A stretch of 64,000 nt of DNA from Prunus persica (Eukaryota > Streptophyta > Magnoliopsida > Rosales > Rosaceae), in contig NC_034013.1 of the NCBI RefSeq assembly GCF_000346465.2, positions 14,452,486 through 14,516,485 on the forward strand. The letters run 5' to 3'. A program made the position numbers and the translations under genes. Positions 42,010 to 58,145 of the stretch are shown one piece after another. The notes under the pieces are model-generated. The model was not told the DNA's origin, made no database searches, and saw only the letters and a program-made list of their open reading frames with translations. Every line of letters starts with the position of its first letter. Position 1 is the first letter of the stretch.

Positions 42010-43370
42010 GTGAGACAAGTGAAAAGCCGTTTTTCTACATGAGTTTTATGACTAAAATCGTATATAAACAAGTCCGGTTTTTCTTTTGCTAATCTACTTT
42101 TGGATCTTTAACAAGTTGCTAATCTATTTATCACTCTTTGATGGTGTAACTGATAAATGAATTGTCTATATATCTGTAATTTTTGCAATTTTAAATGAAG
42201 ACTGGTGAACGATTTGTCTGTAGTTGAACAAACTTTAATTTGACCATCAAATTTGTCGCTCTACTTTAACCTCTCATCTTCGTCAAACTTTAACTACGTT
42301 ATACACGTTTTATGATATAACTTTGTCGTCCAAGTTTCCTACTATTGTTTTTCCTTTTAAACAAATGTATTTATAAGTTTTAGTGGCATAAATTCCGTAA
42401 AACCATAACACTTGTGTCATATACCGTTCAATTATCTTTCAAATTTGTAATGAATACATGCATTTTCTTGGTATATTTTCATAAAATTAGGAAAGGATAT
42501 TTCTTTCGTTAACAAATTTCAATCTCCTTATTGGTTTTTTCGCTCAACTTTAATTTAATTATTCTTATCTATTTATTCATTTATTAAATTATCTAGAATA
42601 TTCAGTCACATGAAAAGAAATACACGTTTCATAAGCCGTTTCGATTAGCTTTCAATTTCTATAACGTTCACTCTCCGTAATTTCATGTGTAACCGATGAA
42701 CGAATTATCTATACATACGTAGTTTATACAACTCCACGTAAAAACCATTGAACCATTTGTCTGTAGTTGAACAAACTTTTGATTCGACCATCAATTTTGG
42801 TGCCCAATTTTAACTTCTCATCGGTTTCTTCGCTACACTTTAACAATGTTATACGTTTGATTTATGATCTAACTTTACCCTCCAAGTTTCTTACTATTGT
42901 TTTTTGTTTTCAAAATATATTTACAAGTTTGAGTCTGGGATAAAATTCAATAACATCATAAGACCTGTGTCATATACCGTTCGATTATCTTTTAATTTTT
43001 TTAATTAATACATGCATTTTCTTGGTACATTTACATAAAATTACAGAATGATTCTTCTTTAGTTCAACAAATTTTAATATTCTCATTGGTTGTATTCCAC
43101 AACTTTTATTTCACCGTAATTTTATATTTATCATTTTTATACTTAAATTAGGTTGAAATATTCGGTCACGTGAAATGTGATGAAAAGAAATACAAGTTGC
43201 AAAGCCGTTTTGATTAGCTTTCAATTTTTCTAAATTTTTTATGCCATCTCCGTGATTTCAAATATAACTGACGATCGATTTGTCTATACATCAACAATTT
43301 CTGCAATTTCACATAAAAACCAGGGAAGGATTTGTCTTTAGTTGAACAAACTTTGATTCCACCATTGTCT
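42010..43370. repeat. Large tandem repeat, about 540-575 bp units
   Basis: Landmarks recur in order: TTTGTCTGTAGTTGAACAAACTTT at 42212, 42754 and 43329 (in parts); CTTTNCNNTCCAAGTTTC at about 42322 and 42866; ATACATGCATTTTCTTGG at 42451 and 43010; AAGCCGTTTTGATTAGCTTTC at 42635 and 43200 (in parts). The periods are about 542 and 576 bp, with a partial unit at each end. Units are diverged by point changes and small indels. There is no coding frame. Confidence 0.85.
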
Positions 43371-44017
43371 CTATGGGCCAAGTTTTCTATAAATACCTCT
43401 CTAACCTCCTCATGTTCAAATACATGAAGTAACTCGTATACTGATCATATTTTCTTCCTTTGGGCATGGTTACCACGTCAGCACTTGAGAGTCAGTTTTG
43501 GGGTTTTAGTGGGAGGAAGATGAGGGGAAAGAGAGGGAGGGGAAAACAAAAAGAGAAAGGAAAACTTGAGAGAGTCAGCCGAAGAAACTTATTCGGTTGT
43601 AGAAATGTGTGGCATGGGAGAAATCGGGGCAAGAGGAATGCTCTGCCATTGCAGAGCATGTAAGGAGCTGTGACCTCCTCCATTGGACTCAAGGTAAACA
43701 TTTATTTCCTTATTAGATGTTTTCTTCTGCTAAAATGGAAGTTGATCTTTTTAGTTTGCTAGAGAAATAAGCACATCCTCACGAGTTTTCATTGTGCAGT
43801 GAGAAAGAAAGTGGGATGGTTGGATTTGGAGTCTCGTAAATTTCATTGAAAAATTTGTATCATATAAAGATGATGAATACAAACTACACTACTTTCCATT
43901 ACTACTCCTACATATGAACCACTAACATGACACTCCCCCTCTCCTTCCTCAGCTGCAGGTCCACAGCCAGCTCGGGCCCTAAGATTTAACCCGAGAAGGA
44001 AGGATCGATCCGCTGTG
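43371..44017. other. Spacer with a TATA-like start and short frame
   Basis: CTATAAATACCTC at 43388 is a good TATA box for plus-strand transcription, and the following 300 bases are purine-rich with a 67-codon frame from 43460 that matches no family I know. A donor-like AAG/GTAAAC lies at 43691. This could be a noncoding transcript or the truncated 5' end of a gene. It is not called as a CDS. Confidence 0.35.
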
Positions 44018-47577
<3,560 letters not shown>

Positions 47578-47624
47578 TCTTTTCTTTTCTTTTTTTGGTT
47601 TGAAAACAAGAACGAAAAGGAAAC

Positions 47625-47725
47625 AAAGTATTGAAAACAGAGTGCTGAAGAGAACAGAGTATTGAAAACAGAGCGCTGAAGAGAAGAGAGTATTGAAAAC
47701 AGAGTGCTGAAGAGAAGAGAGTGAG
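47625..47725. repeat. 30-31 bp x3 tandem repeat in TAR2 leader
   Basis: The unit AGTATTGAAAACAGAGYGC followed by TGAAGAGAA(C/G) starts at 47628, 47658 and 47689. It lies 50-150 bases upstream of the TAR2 start codon, in the probable 5' UTR. Confidence 0.9.
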
Positions 47726-48920
47726 CTCAAGTGTGCTTAGTGCTTGCTTCAGTGAGTGAATGTGAGGAACTCAAACACTCGAGGCCGGTTTTATAGCAAA
47801 ACCCAGAAGATGAAACCAAAGTTCATGTGACAGATGGACGGTAAAGAGGCGAGTTTAACGCATACAATCCCGGATTGTCTGGCTTACGGTTCAAATTGAC
47901 TGAAACCGATAAATTCAAACCTGACAAAAAGCTTTGAAACTGTTGGTTGGCAGAAAGATAAAAATAAATGAGACGGTTTTGAAGATTTGGAAGGACTCTC
48001 AGAACTCTCAGATTCCCGGGGTTTCTAGAGCTCTGTTCCTAACTTTCATGAAATTCAAAGCTCTGTTTTGGGATTGAGAGGAACGCCAAAATGAAAATGA
48101 AGCAAAATTGATGAAGTTGGGTAGGTGTCAAAATGCTAAGGGAAGGTACAGAGCACACTTGAAAATACTTCCGCCCGGAGATTTTCTCAGGAAACAAAAA
48201 AATCCCAATACGATTTTCCAAGAAAATCGCGGCTTTCCGACGCTAGATCTCGAAAAGAATAAAAACCTAATAAGAGTAGTATATATAAACATATGGCAGG
48301 TATATAGATGCACGGATTACTACATGCTCTGTCTCCATCTTCCGTTTGCCTTTTGGCCCTGTTTTCTATTTCCTATTTTTATTTATATATTTTTAAATTT
48401 GATGCTTTTGATTCTATTTTAGTTAATAAAAATGGTGTTTTTGAGTTGTAAACAATTTGGAGTTTTGATTTGGACTGGGAACGAGAGGAGGAAGAGATAG
48501 TGACTACTCAGAGACACAGGAAATTTGGTAACACTTTTGTCCATTTGGGTTTTTGGCTAATCTCCATTTGAAAGTGAAACTTTCTGTTTGCGTGCTTCTT
48601 TTTCTTCTTGTTTTTTGTTGGTTAGGTTTTATCTTCTTAAATGGGGTGCTGTGTTTGTATCTATTGATCTTGTGTCTCTAACCCTATGTTTCATTAAAAA
48701 AAAAAAGTTTAGGCTCTAATTAAAATTTGGTAGCTCTATGTGTCAATGAACAGATTGCATAAACTATGATTAGTTATCAGTTAAGACTCTTTTATTAGGG
48801 TATTATATAGCATACCCTTACTAAAACATTATTGTACTCCCAAAATTTATACTATAAAGAGAATTTTCTATGCTCATGTCCATCGTTTTTCACGAAACAT
48901 GAAAAGAAAAAGTTATCTTA
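47726..48920. other. TAR2 promoter region, no other gene
   Basis: AT-rich sequence without supported frames. A GGTTTTATAGCAAAAC at 47787 read in reverse could hold the TAR2 TATA box; this is a weak call. Confidence 0.4.
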
Positions 48921-49590
48921 TGGTCGTATTATGTTTATAATCATTGATGTATTCTAAATCTAACAAAAAATTATTAGTCGTCATTGATGATGTATATGTG
49001 CGTGGTGGTTAATAACGATTTTTAACCGTTTATTTGTCTATACCTAATTTATAAACGACAACAATATAACGCAATCTTTAGCGTTAACGGTTTTATTCAG
49101 GTTTGGTCACGACATTATCTATAACGGACTATAGCAAATCCTAACGATTTTCTCTGTATACGACCACATTATATAAATAAAAATTACAACATAATGTATT
49201 TGGCCCTTTTTTTGGGTAATGAATCATAACCGATTTATAGATGTTTGTTCGGTCGTATTTTGTTTTCTAATCATTGATGTATTCAAAATCTAACAAAAAA
49301 TTATTATTCGTCAATGATGATGTATTTGCGTGGCGGCTAACAACGATTTTTAATTGTTTATTTGTCTACACCTAATTCATAAACGACAACAATATAACGC
49401 AGTTATTAGTGTTAACGGTTTTAAGTTTGGTCACAACATTGTCTATAAAGGACTATAGCAAATCCTAACTGTTTTCTTTTTTGTCTCTACAACCAAATTA
49501 TATAAATAAAATTTACAATCGAATGTATTTGGCCTCTTTTTTTTTTTTTTGTTTGGTAATGAATCATAACTGATTTTTAGATGTTTGTTT
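48921..49590. repeat. 330-bp tandem duplication, noncoding
   Basis: TCATTGATGTATTC occurs at 48941 and 49271. AAACGACAACAATATAACGCA, TTTGGTCAC and GGTAATGAATCATAAC recur at the same offset. Two units are present, about 85-90 percent alike by eye. No coding frame. Confidence 0.88.
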
Positions 49591-50898
49591 GTACGTCAAA
49601 AGTATCTGCAAAACCTCACGACATGCTTACAACTCAAATTCAAAATGAACACGAATTGAAATCAAACAATCTTGTTAAATTATTAAATATTTTTTTTGGT
49701 CAGATTTCATGGAATATGACGTTGCAATAGAAATTGGAAGTTATGATGGCCGACAATTGACTAAGAAAAACTAAACAATACACAAACCCACCTGAAAATA
49801 GATTAGAAGAAAAATGCATAAACAAGCTCATAAGAAGAATAGTACCAAACTGACCAAGTTTGCAAGAAATTGACACAAACTCATCTGAAAAATAGATTGG
49901 AAGAAAAATGCATAAACAAGCTTATAAGAAGAAAGATTGGATAAACAAGCATAGAAGAAAAATAATACCAAACTGAAAAGGAAAGAAAAAAGAAAAGAAA
50001 AAAAAGACACAAACTCACCTGAAAGTTGGTTGACCAAACTTTGCGCAATGGCGTCACACATGAATCATGATTATTATGGCAAGAGAAACTCAATAAGGAA
50101 ATGACATGAACTCACTTGAAGAAAATAGCTTTGAAGAAGAAGCCAAAAAAAAAAAAAAAAGAACAAAATTTTGCTAGAAAATAGCATGATGTCGCCTGAA
50201 AATTGCTTGACCAGGCAATGGTATTATTAGAAAGTAATAATTAAGAGTAATTTTTGGATGAGATATTGATTGTGATAGAGTGGTCCTAACATAAATCTTA
50301 ATTTCCACGGTAGAAATAAACACTAAAATCATATGGAATGCGACATTCATGTCATTTTCATTACAGGTAAATAAACATGTCATTTTAAAAAGTCCATAAA
50401 TTGAAGAATAAAAAAGAGAGATTTCCTTATGGCTCTAAAAGTTAAACTTTATGAAGTAGTATAGTGGATTAAAGTCTTAATGATTACATGGGAAAAAAGA
50501 CGGTTACAAAATCGTTAGGAAGCCGATGAACTTGAAAGGAATGCACAAGACCTAACCCACTGGTGACATGACTGCCCCAGGAATACGATGTCGTATTAGT
50601 AAAGTACTGTGAGCACATGCGCACACTATTATTAGTGTTTAAGGTCTCCCACTAAGGCACTGGCATGGCATGGCATGGCACCACTTGCATTAACAAAGTT
50701 TAAGAAAGCTAAAGCTTTCGTGGGTGTTTCTCTCAGTTGAAATAGCACTCAAACGAAGTGATATCCTTACCACTTTGGCCGATGAAGAATTTGGTTACGA
50801 GACTGGTTGTAGAAGGCAGATCAAACAAATTTTATATGTTGGTTTTGGACAGAGTGGATGAAAACGAGATGGAAGGGATGAGACACGTATACTCCTAG

Positions 50899-50931
<33 letters not shown>

Positions 50932-51800
50932 CTCTGCTTATTATTTGTAGGGTCCACAAAATCAGCAATGCGAATAATGAATTAATAAATAGGAAGACTT
51001 GGGGACCTTGAAACCCTGGACCATAATGTTAATGTTATTGAGAGCTCAGTCATGGTAATCTAATCTCCCCCCAAAGCAATGAATAAAAGATTGGAAAACA
51101 AAACCCTCCTCTCCTAGTTCACATGCTTTGATTGATGGCTCAGCAGCCCTCTCACCCTGATGCAATTCAAGTCTGGTCACTTTCTGCCCCTACCAAAAGT
51201 GGTCCATCTAGCAATCAAAACCTCTCCATTCTCAAAGCTGCACTCATTAAGGAGATGGTCCTTCTTAAAGACAGAAAATATATTCATAATTTCTAACCGA
51301 AATGGTCCTTTAACTTAGGTCCGTGTTTCATTTTGATCTTTTAACTAATTTTTCCACACAAATGGTCTTTCAACTCTCTCTTTTGTGAGACCAATTTGAC
51401 ACTAAAAAGCGAATTAGAAGAACATTGACTTGAAAAAATTAGTAGGGGAACCAAAGTCGTAATCATTTCGGTCGAAAAGATAAAAAGATACTGCATATGT
51501 TAAACCAGTCGAGTCGTTAACCTTCATCTCATAGCAGCAAACTGTTAAAACTGATGGCCAAAACTCAAAAGTAAAGTTTTAAGGGACGGCAGGGCATATC
51601 TGTCACCTGCAAACCAACTATCACGCCCCTAAAGTCTGCATAGCTCTGTGATGTAAAAAGCTGAAGCTGTCACTTGTTTCAACGCTTCAAAGTGTTCCTT
51701 TCCAGTTGAGGTCCATCAGTTTTGTCCCCAAGCTACATCTAGCCCAGGATAGAAAATTCAAACACCGAGTGTCCTTGCCAAAACCAATTATTATAAATAG
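49591..51800. other. Gene-poor region with minor tandem repeats
   Basis: AGAAAAATGCATAAACAAGCT repeats at about 49807 and 49902 (95-bp period) with further decayed copies. (CT)n lies at 50899-50930. GGCATGGCATGGCATGGCA is at 50664-50682. No open frame with similarity. Confidence 0.45.
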
Positions 51801-52826
51801 GAAAAAAGTCACTTTTATTTTCGGTAGTTTGTCAGTTTTATTAATTTGGTCCCTATCGTTTTAATTTAATTAATTTTATTCATGTGATTTTAATTTAAAG
51901 TAATTCAAGTATAATTCTCAATTTCTGTCATCTTTTTTCTAAAACTTCTGTTAGTTATAGAGGGGCAATTCGGTCCACAAATTATTATTCTCTTTAAAAA
52001 TAATTTTAAAAATAATTTAAATAACCAGCCATCCCCACAAACTATCGTCTACCGACCACCATCGAGCCACCGCCACCATCCATAAACTTTCTTCTCCGAC
52101 CAAACAAAAGGGAAAATTCCCTCATCTCGCTTCCAAATTTTTTATCAAGGCACCCATGCCTCCTCTTTCGCGAGTTCATAGCTTTGCCGACCAAACCCCT
52201 TGTTGTGAGTTCATAGACTGAGATAGAGAGTGACAGATACATACAAAGACAGAGAAAGAGAGAGGAGATTCACAGAGAGACAGCCAAACCCCAGCCTCGA
52301 CATAAATGACCTCCACCTTCCGCACTCGCCTAGCCCCACCCCTTCACCCAGAAAATATAAAACCCAACCCCACCCTTTCACCCGCGCACCGCGCCCAGCC
52401 CCAGCCCTAACCAACCTCCCTCTCTCCAAATCCGACGAGCCCCACACTAGATTGCCAAGGCCACACCACCGTCTTCGTCAAGGCCACGCCATAGTCTTTG
52501 TCGTCAAGTTCTTCGACTGCCGCAACCCACAGATCCATCCCAACCAAGTCTAGATGAGAGAGAGAGAGAGAGAGAGAGCTCTTTTTTTTTTTTTTTTTTT
52601 TCAATTTTAAGATTATTATTTTTCAAATGAATGACTTTTTAATTTTTTTTACCAAATTACCCCTCCACAACAAACAGAAAGTTAAAAAAACTAACAGAGA
52701 ATTGCCCTTGAATTACATTGTCCTATAACTTCAAATTGAAACTAGATGGACAAAATTGGCAAAATTGAAACATGGACCAAGTTGTAAAAGTGACAAACTA
52801 CAGGGACCAAAAGTAACTTTTTGCCC
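51801..52826. mobile_element. Non-autonomous Mutator-like element with long TIRs
   Basis: The first 130-150 bases (AAAAAGTCACTTTTAT.., GGTAGTTTGTCAGTTTTA) match the reverse complement of the last 130-150 (AAAAAGTTACTTTTGG.., TGTAGTTTGTCACTTTTA). TATAAATAG precedes and TATAAATAA follows the element, an 8-of-9 target duplication. The centre (52020-52560) is GC-rich, C-biased, and unlike the AT-rich flanks, with frames of 78 and 107 codons, as if it carried a captured host sequence (Pack-MULE). No transposase. Source gene unidentified. Confidence 0.75.
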
Positions 52827-53152
52827 TATAAATAACATCTAGATATGGCAACTATCATGTCTTATAATATTTCGTTCAAGGGCATAGAAAATTTAAACAA
52901 GTATTGATCCGTTTGGTGAAAGCTAGTAATTTACATTCACACGAAACACACAACAAATTTCAAGTCACCAGTCACTTTATATTTACACACTATTTACATG
53001 AATAAATAAAGAAAAGGAAAGCGAGGTAATTATACATTGACCCAGATCTAGAAGCACATTGCAAAACAAGAGAGTAAATAAGAAAAAGAAGAATTAAAAT
53101 AAAAACATATAATTAAATGTACCTCATAAATCATATCAACAACATCAGCATA
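52827..53152. other. 3' flank of FLOE-family gene
   Basis: Presumed 3' UTR and downstream sequence of the minus-strand gene. No separate gene. Confidence 0.5.
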
Positions 53153-55626
53153 TTACTGGCCAAATCCACCACTTTTGGGTTGAACTTCTCCATTGTTCAT
53201 CAGCTTATCCAGCACAACATTAATGTCCACTGATTGCCCATTCTCAGTCATTTTCTTCACTGTTGCTCTGACTATGTCCCTTCGGAATCCCATTGTTACA
53301 ACCTCATCAATGACATTATCAATTGGTATTCTGTTTCCAGTCACACCAGAACTTGACTCCTTATCCATACTCGAGGCCATAGGTATTGCATATGGCAACA
53401 CCTGGGCAGTTGGCAGTCTCGAAATGCTGCTTCCACCAGAACGGTCTAAAGAGGCTGGCAAGATTTGTGAGTGTTTCGTTTTTGAACCGCTGTTGTGAGA
53501 TGGAGATCCTTCATGGGAATAAAAATCATCATAAGTTGAATGTTGAACTGGTTGCATATGCCCAGCAAATAAATCTGAACAATGATTTCTTGTGGATTGA
53601 TCATGCGTATACTGGGAAGAACCCATGTACTGTTGTTGGGTTGGGAGAGCCATGCCAGTTGCATTAGAGGGTTTATGCATGCTTGGAGGATATCTTTGAG
53701 ATAACATGTAGGGGATTTCTCCAGGATTATGAACCAATGAAGACTGGGCTTGTGGATCAACTGCACTGAGAGGCGGGTGCAATTCAGGTAGCCGTTGTAA
53801 TTGTGAGGTTGATGAAAGATGTGGTGCTGGTGGATAATATTGATATGGTGCTGTGGGTGGTGGTTGTGACTGCTGAACTTGAGGCATATAGTACATCTGA
53901 GGTGCGGGTTTTGGATTCAAGACAGGTGGCAAGTAGTTAGAATCTGTCTGTTGAACAGAAGGGATTTGATTCTGAGGTGAGTGAGTATGAACTTGTGTTG
54001 CAGGTGCTGGTGGCAAATTCTGATGGGGTTGGGTTGGGGGAACATTAGGAGGAAAAGAAGAAAGTTGTAGACAAGCAACAGGAGTTGAATGTGGTTGGTG
54101 GCTTTGTTGAGGGGCAGATGACAAAACTCCCTGAGTTGAAATTGTTTGTACATTGCTCCTTTGGTTTTCCAATTGCTGGTGACCCTTTAACATTTGAAGA
54201 GTTGCAAGCTGCAGCTTAGCCTCTGATATCTCTTGTTTATCTTTCAAATCCTGCATACCACCTTCAACCTGCAATTTATTTACAAACAACATGAACCATA
54301 TCAAGAAGCTGCTGGCAGGAATCGCAGAATCTCCTGTACACCACTATTACTTGTTTTTTTTTTTCCAGCTTACAACAACGCTTAAACCTAGTTTTCACCT
54401 GCTTCAACATGATTGTATTATTTAACCCATTGTGCTAACAGGACATCTTCAACATTTCTCTCATAGTTCAAAAGGGACATTACTCAAATTAAAAATCAGA
54501 CGACTAGTTAGACACTAGGTTCAACTTTGGTGCTCAGCAAAGATGATCATTTACAATATTGTGAATGTTACTGTGTTATACTAGTAGAAGTTATGGCATG
54601 CAAAATCAGATCAGATAAATTCCTGTGAAAAGCCTATTTGACTATAAACCTGTTAAATATGAGCTTCGAGCCAACAAATTTTCTATCAACTTATCTGCCT
54701 CTAGCACCTAATTTGTACAATCAAAATTATCCATCCTCTAAGTTTAGCACCAATAATGCAACCTAATTGACTGGTTAAACGGGAAATGTACGGTTTACAA
54801 TACCTGTCTTAGAATATTCTCAAGTTGTCTAAGTTTCCCATCATTCCTGCCATGGTTAATTTCAGTAGAATCCTTCAAGTCGTCAACTGAGTTCTCTAGT
54901 CGGCGTAAGCGAGTCTCCAGTTGGGAAAGTCGCGCACTGAGACCCTCCACCGCATGCAGCATATTGTCAAAATGATGGCTCATCTTCTGACCAATCACCG
55001 AGATCAATGCCGAGTCATCAAAAGCCCCGGCATACTTGCAACCCGATTTTGCAAGGTCAATGTGGTCCATAGAACTGCAATTCTGTGAGTCATAATAACA
55101 GAAGCAATCACTTGAAAATCTACAACAATCATGAGCAGGAATCAACACAGTACACCCCAGCCGACATTCAGTAGATTGAGTTCTCTATCTTCCTCACTTA
55201 ATTCAATTTCATTTAACAATAAATAAAGGGAAAAAAAACTTGAGCATCTCTATGCACACCCACATAGACATGAATTAAGAAGAGTTAAAACAAAACTCAT
55301 CAGAAACTTTTGATGCTACCATTATACCAATTCCAGTTAGTGCCCAAATTCTATTCTACTAAACACAGAAAGATTCAAACTTCAGATAAATAATCCATCA
55401 ATTCGAAAATTTAGTTGAAGCTTGAAATGCATACCTCGAAAGTGGAAACGCGTGACTGCTGCGAGACGACATGTCGCGTGGGGCGGAAGTGAAAGCTGGA
55501 AACTGAGTCGTCGTCCTTGTCCTCATCGTCTCGGAGGTCACGAGGGTATGAAAGTTGAGATAAATCGTCGGAGTGGGACCGAGAAAGTTCCATGATCTGC
55601 TTATCCATGAACTCCGACGACGTCAT
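53153..55626 (-). CDS. FLOE-family (DUF1421) prion-like protein
   Basis: Three exons on the minus strand: 55435-55626, 54804-55082 and 53153-54268, in frame, 528 aa. It opens MTSSEFMDKQIMELS, like FLOE1 MNTSQFMDKQIMDLS. Residues about 90-175 form a coiled coil (DNMLHAVEGLSARLSQLETR, DGKLRQLENILRQVEGG). The middle (about 200-430) is Gln/Pro/Ser/Tyr-rich and disordered, prion-like. The end is the DUF1421/UBA-like domain (DNVIDEVVTMGFRRDIVRATV, NVVLDKLMN). Arabidopsis FLOE1 forms hydration-dependent condensates that gate seed germination. Whether this is FLOE1, 2 or 3 cannot be settled by eye. The start was set at the MTSSEFMDK ATG; an upstream in-frame ATG at 55728 adds a poorly conserved stretch. 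Confidence 0.9.
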
Positions 55627-56539
55627 GGCGCTCGGAGTTTCCTTTGCCCCTTTCCTGCACTTTGGCTCATATTTTCTGAGATTCCAAACAGAGGATTGTG
55701 CTGTGCGTTGGCCCAACGGAACTGTCAACGGGAAAATTGACTAGCTGTTAAAAGAAGAGCCCCAGAGGTCGCTTGATCATGTTTGATAATATCCTTTCCT
55801 TTTTCTTTTCGGGTTAGCAGGCCAAAAGATGTGGGCTGGATCAATGGAAAGGTCATCAAGACATGCACATTTGAAGCCCAACTAGGAAAAATATAATGCT
55901 TAATTATTATTTTTTTCACCATTCGCTTCTAGGTAGGGGGAAGGAAGAGAGAATATTATAGTGGGTTCACCCCACGTGCATGCTTAATTAGTTGTTAACT
56001 TTCTCTATTGCTGGCTTCGTTGTTGTGAACTTTACTTTTGTGTCCTTACCTAATTGATTTTGATCACTACCTCCAGCCCAAACACAAATTAATGAATCAA
56101 GTTTTTCTTGATGAGTTCATTGACCCGTTTAAATCATATGGTTTTAAGTTTGGGTTATTATCTTGCACGTCATTCTTGTTTTACGAGTTTATATTGGAGT
56201 CGAAAATATTGAACACTTTGATATAAACTCGTAAATCACAAATGGGGTGCAAAAGAATAACTTAAACTGCGCCTTCGTGCCATATGTAGCCGTTGTAAAA
56301 GCTAAGAGAGTTATGACCATCAATGGCAAGAATAAGAAGCAAAAAGAAAGTGAGTGGAGAAGGAGAACAAGTAATCGGAGAAGAAGCAGAAAAATTGGAA
56401 GACGTAGGAAAGCCTCTGACCACGTTCAACATGCAGAACAATTTAGCTGAGGTTTCTTGACATTTGACTTACAATTCAGTGATCATGTTTTCTACTTTCT
56501 TCTTTTGAATTATAATATAGTTGAAAATAATTCAGTAAC
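55627..56539. other. FLOE promoter and spacer
   Basis: Unique AT-rich sequence. A 67-codon plus frame at 56247 is Arg/Lys-rich low complexity and is not called. Confidence 0.45.
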
Positions 56540-56780
56540 AACTGCAGCCTTACGGCAGATAGAACCCAAGCAAAACTTACTGCAATATTATGAAATCATC
56601 GATCCTAACACATGACTAAAATAAACTCCGCATATCTATTAGGAAAAAACAAGGAACACAGTTGATCACATGGATCATCATCAAAAAGAAAAGGAAAAAG
56701 AAAAAGAAAAAGAAAAAAAAGGTGCAATACATTACATTGATGAAATCACATGAAAAATTAATTTAATTGTAAGAAACCAG
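56540..56780. repeat. Left edge of the F-box segmental duplication
   Basis: ACTGCAGCCTTACGGCAG.. onwards matches 62390-62620, including the AACCCAAGCAAAACTTA block and an A-rich (GAAAAA)n tract. It gives the downstream limit of the 5.85-kb tandem duplication. Confidence 0.85.
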
Positions 56781-58145
56781 CTAGCAGAGTCCATTAAACT
56801 GGGGTACAACCCAGACTGCAGGCGGTATATACCCCTGCAAATCAGAATAAGGATCTAAGGAGAAATGTTGTGTGATGGTTCCGCTCTCTAAATTAAAAAT
56901 ACCCATATCACGACATGGCATATCGTCATACAGCTTATCGACTTGGAAATTACCTTGGAAATCGTGTCGGTGTGTAATATACGAATATGAGAAATCATGG
57001 GTGTAATATATGGAATTTGATTGACATCCATGAAAATCTGAAGTCAAAACAGAGACTGAATGATTGTCACCTATGAAGAAGACATCATCTCCTATGCTTT
57101 TTACATGAACTTGTAAAACAGATCCGTCTTTGTCGTCGAACACCGCCTTATAAACCCTAAAGCTTTCAGTCATAACATTCTTGTAGGCCCCCTGCGTTCG
57201 TTTATACACTCTTTCCATATGCATTAAGTCTCCCTTGGTTGATTCTACAAGATATCTTATAGATCTATGAGCTCGGGCGTCTTCGAACAGAGGTGTAAGT
57301 GGATTTATTGGTATTCGTGAACAAGCTTGGTTATCAACATCTAATGACATAATATCTCCCCGATATCCAACTAGGTAGACTTTGTTTTTGTAAGATATAA
57401 CATCAGAGACCGGACTTGGGGTCCTAATCCAAGTCCAATCTTTTTGGCTCTGACCTCTTTTCATATGGATGGATGCCACAATATGTCTAGCTTTACATAA
57501 CAGTGCCACAACCACATAGTTATCTAGACTCAAAGCAGGGTCAGCAGAGAAGATGACCTTTTTCACATTGAATTCGTGGAAGTATTTGTCACATTTCTTG
57601 GGCATGACATCCAAGAGAGGGAGAAGAATGGGCGATGCCGGATTTCTGAAAGGGTCCCGGAGTGCTATAATCGGACCTTGGTCTGTGACGGATTCTATTG
57701 TGGCAAACCAACCGTGGCTAGAGCCACATGACCTCTTTTTAAAAGGCACTTCCAATCCAATATTGTTGTAGATTTTGCCTTCAGCAATGCTGTATAATGC
57801 TTTTCGGTGGTTCGTTTTCGTTAGGAGGAGGCTATTCTTGCCGCCGCCGCCGCCGCCTTGACATTCATATTCATTAGGGATCAAGAGCATGGGAAGTAGG
57901 TTGTTATGCCGCCACCGCTGTGTTGCTTAATTATAGTCTTTTGCAAGAGAACGCCATTGCTTGCAGACGGCAGCAAAAGAAACATGGTCAATGGGCTCAA
58001 ACAAATTATCTAGAACCAAAAACACAGGCAGCAGAGGAAGACTTGCCCATTCTGGTGATGATATGTACCTACTGCAACTGTAGTATTTGAAGGCAACACC
58101 AGCGGCCATGTTCCCACAACGACGCTTCTTATTATTAGGGTACAT
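56781..58145 (-). pseudogene. F-box/DUF295 gene copy 1, nonsense codon
   Basis: The N-terminal F-box (EWASLPLLPVFLVLDNLFEPIDHV.., AVCKQWRSLAKDYN) is followed by TAA at 57927-57929, where copy 2 has CAA (Gln). Past the stop the frame stays open for 369 codons (57890-56781) and matches the copy 2 DUF295 region (GSSHGWFATIESVTDQGPI, PFKKRSCG, CRDMGIFNLESG). Several differences from copy 2 are in-frame indels, so purifying constraint or a very young stop is likely. F-box proteins of this SKIP23-like type join SKP1-cullin ubiquitin ligases. As it stands it could make only a 70-79 residue F-box peptide. Confidence 0.8.

Noticed and set aside
52211..52553. 78- and 107-codon frames in the Mutator-like element
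   Set aside because: No domain; kept only as evidence of cargo composition, not as genes.
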